Origin: Streptomyces sp. NBC_00582
GTDB lineage: Bacteria; Actinomycetota; Actinomycetes; Streptomycetales; Streptomycetaceae
Assembly: GCF_036345155.1 (NCBI RefSeq)
Contig: NZ_CP107772.1
Span: 5,456,001-5,520,000 of the forward strand
Direction: 5' to 3'
Length of the DNA: 64,000 nucleotides
The position numbers were made by a program, and so were the translations under genes. The notes beneath the pieces are model-generated. The model ran no database searches. It was not told where the DNA came from and worked only from the letters and a program-made list of their open reading frames with translations. Below are positions 63,181-64,000 of this stretch, one piece after another (the first letter of the stretch is position 1; each line of letters opens with the position of its first letter).

Positions 63181-63209
63181 ATCTGACACTTGTTAGAGAA
63201 AGCGTCAAT
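63181..63209 (-). promoter_or_regulatory. Candidate promoter for the hydrolase-SDR gene
   Basis: Minus strand: TTGACG (63209-63204), 17-base spacer, CAGATT (63186-63181). Leader of about 120 bases to the GTG. A TGAC...GTCA pair overlaps it. Confidence 0.5.
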
Positions 63210-63352
63210 AGGGCGGTCCGCGACCGGGAGACGGGCGGCCCCGTAACTCTCAAGAAGGGTGTCCCCCTACGGGCCCGTACATCTGAGGTCTGAGGCGAAG
63301 ACGGCTCTGAGGTCTGACGATGTCCGTGGCGTGCGTCACTACATTCGAAGCT

Positions 63353-64000
63353 GTGACTGTGATCGCGACCGAAAGCCTGAGCAAGCGGTTCCCCCGGGTG
63401 ACCGCGCTCGACCGGCTGTCCGTGGACATCGGAGCCGGTGTGACCGGACTCGTCGGAGCCAACGGCGCCGGCAAGTCCACGCTCATCAAGATCCTGCTGG
63501 GTCTCTCGCCCGCCACCGAGGGCCGCGCCGAGGTGCTCGGCCTCGACGTGGCCACCAAGGGCGCCGCCATCCGCGAGCGGGTCGGCTACATGCCGGAACA
63601 CGACTGCCTGCCGCCCGACGTCTCGGCCACCGAGTTCGTCGTGCACATGGCCCGTATGTCCGGCCTGCCGCCCGCCGCCGCGCGCGAGCGCACCGCGGAC
63701 ACCCTGCGCCACGTCGGGCTGTACGAGGAGCGCTACCGCCCCATCGGCGGCTACTCCACGGGCATGAAACAGCGCGTCAAACTCGCCCAGGCCCTGGTGC
63801 ACGACCCGCAGCTCGTCTTCCTCGACGAGCCGACCAACGGTCTCGACCCGGTCGGCCGCGACGAGATGCTCGGCCTCATCCGCCGCATCCACACCGACTT
63901 CGGCATCTCGGTCCTGGTCACCTCCCACCTCCTGGGCGAACTGGAGCGCACCTGCGACCACGTCGTGGTCGTCGACGGCGGCAAGCTCCTGCGCTCCAGC
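63353..64000 (+). CDS. ABC transporter ATP-binding protein, C-terminal part outside window
   Basis: 216 codons visible from GTG 63353 (VTVIATESLSKRFPRVTALDRL) to the right edge; no stop yet. Walker A is GANGAGKST (about 40-48), the Q-loop region is VGYMPEHDCLPPDV, the signature is YSTGMKQRVKLAQAL (about 142-156, a degenerate LSGGQ), Walker B is LVFLDEPTNGLDP and the switch His is in VTSHLLGELE. It is an exporter-type ATPase of the ABC-2 class, whose permease usually follows; that gene would lie beyond the window. Divergent from the hydrolase-SDR gene. Confidence 0.92.
   Translation, partial: MTVIATESLSKRFPRVTALDRLSVDIGAGVTGLVGANGAGKSTLIKILLGLSPATEGRAEVLGLDVATKGAAIRERVGYMPEHDCLPPDVSATEFVVHMARMSGLPPAAARERTADTLRHVGLYEERYRPIGGYSTGMKQRVKLAQALVHDPQLVFLDEPTNGLDPVGRDEMLGLIRRIHTDFGISVLVTSHLLGELERTCDHVVVVDGGKLLRSS

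Noticed and set aside
63059..63961. N-terminal extension of the hydrolase-SDR frame
   Set aside because: Overlaps the divergent ABC ATPase gene on the other strand and lies upstream of a good ribosome-binding site and promoter candidate.

Overview
The window is a high-GC actinobacterial chromosome segment, almost certainly Streptomyces, from the core arm just beside oriC. Several independent signs agree: the gene order DUF6049 / murJ / pseudokinase with a divergent CCA-adding enzyme, the rpsF-ssb-rpsR-rplI operon beside dnaB, the sporulation pair ssgR-ssgA, a fused cydCD, and eleven parS sites. The gene order matches what I recall of the SCO3893 to about SCO3953 region of S. coelicolor; SCO numbers are from memory, not from a search. 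No tRNA, rRNA, CRISPR array, insertion sequence or prophage was seen.

Layout. (1) 1-11.3 kb: cell-wall operon on the minus strand (DUF6049, MurJ lipid II flippase, separate pseudokinase), CCA-adding enzyme, a secreted-domain membrane protein, an MFS protein, inositol-3-phosphate synthase and its PadR regulator. (2) 11.5-18.7 kb: class A penicillin-binding protein, GT87-type membrane protein, alanine-racemase-like protein and FemX, i.e. more peptidoglycan assembly. (3) 18.9-24.1 kb: replication and translation block: rpsF-ssb-rpsR-rplI behind a DNA-damage (RecA-NDp/PafBC type) promoter motif, a MATE exporter, and dnaB behind a cluster of DnaA boxes. (4) 24.2-36.7 kb: accessory metabolism and regulation: serine hydrolase, GNATs, a MarR/MFS divergent pair, a frameshifted GlcG/HbpS-like gene, a globin-reductase with a long disordered head, Nudix, LysR, a PLP lyase translationally coupled to a low-molecular-weight tyrosine phosphatase, holin-like, cupin and a small membrane protein. 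(5) 36.9-42.3 kb: ssgR-ssgA, a YibE/F protein with a His-rich head, and thiC under a TPP riboswitch. (6) 42.4-50.8 kb: VOC/LysR pair, a TerD-VWA fusion, a membrane protein, a metallophosphatase, a LacI regulator and a HisC-like aminotransferase. (7) 50.8-57 kb: cydABCD (cytochrome bd) under a Rex operator. (8) 57-64 kb: M23 endopeptidase, HAD phosphatase, LLM oxidoreductase, RNA 2'-phosphotransferase with a second DnaA-box cluster, an epoxide-hydrolase-like/SDR fusion, and the start of an ABC ATPase.

The strongest non-coding theme is chromosome biology. Eleven ParB sites (8 with a perfect 14-bp core) are all intergenic or at a gene edge. Three lie at the exact centre of perfect 40-46 bp palindromes that look like transcription terminators, two lie inside the TPP aptamer of thiC, and one spans the ribosome-binding spacer and start codon of cydCD. 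Two DnaA-box clusters and two DNA-damage promoter motifs fit the same oriC-proximal setting.

Most very long open frames antisense to these genes are GC-skew shadows and are not annotated.
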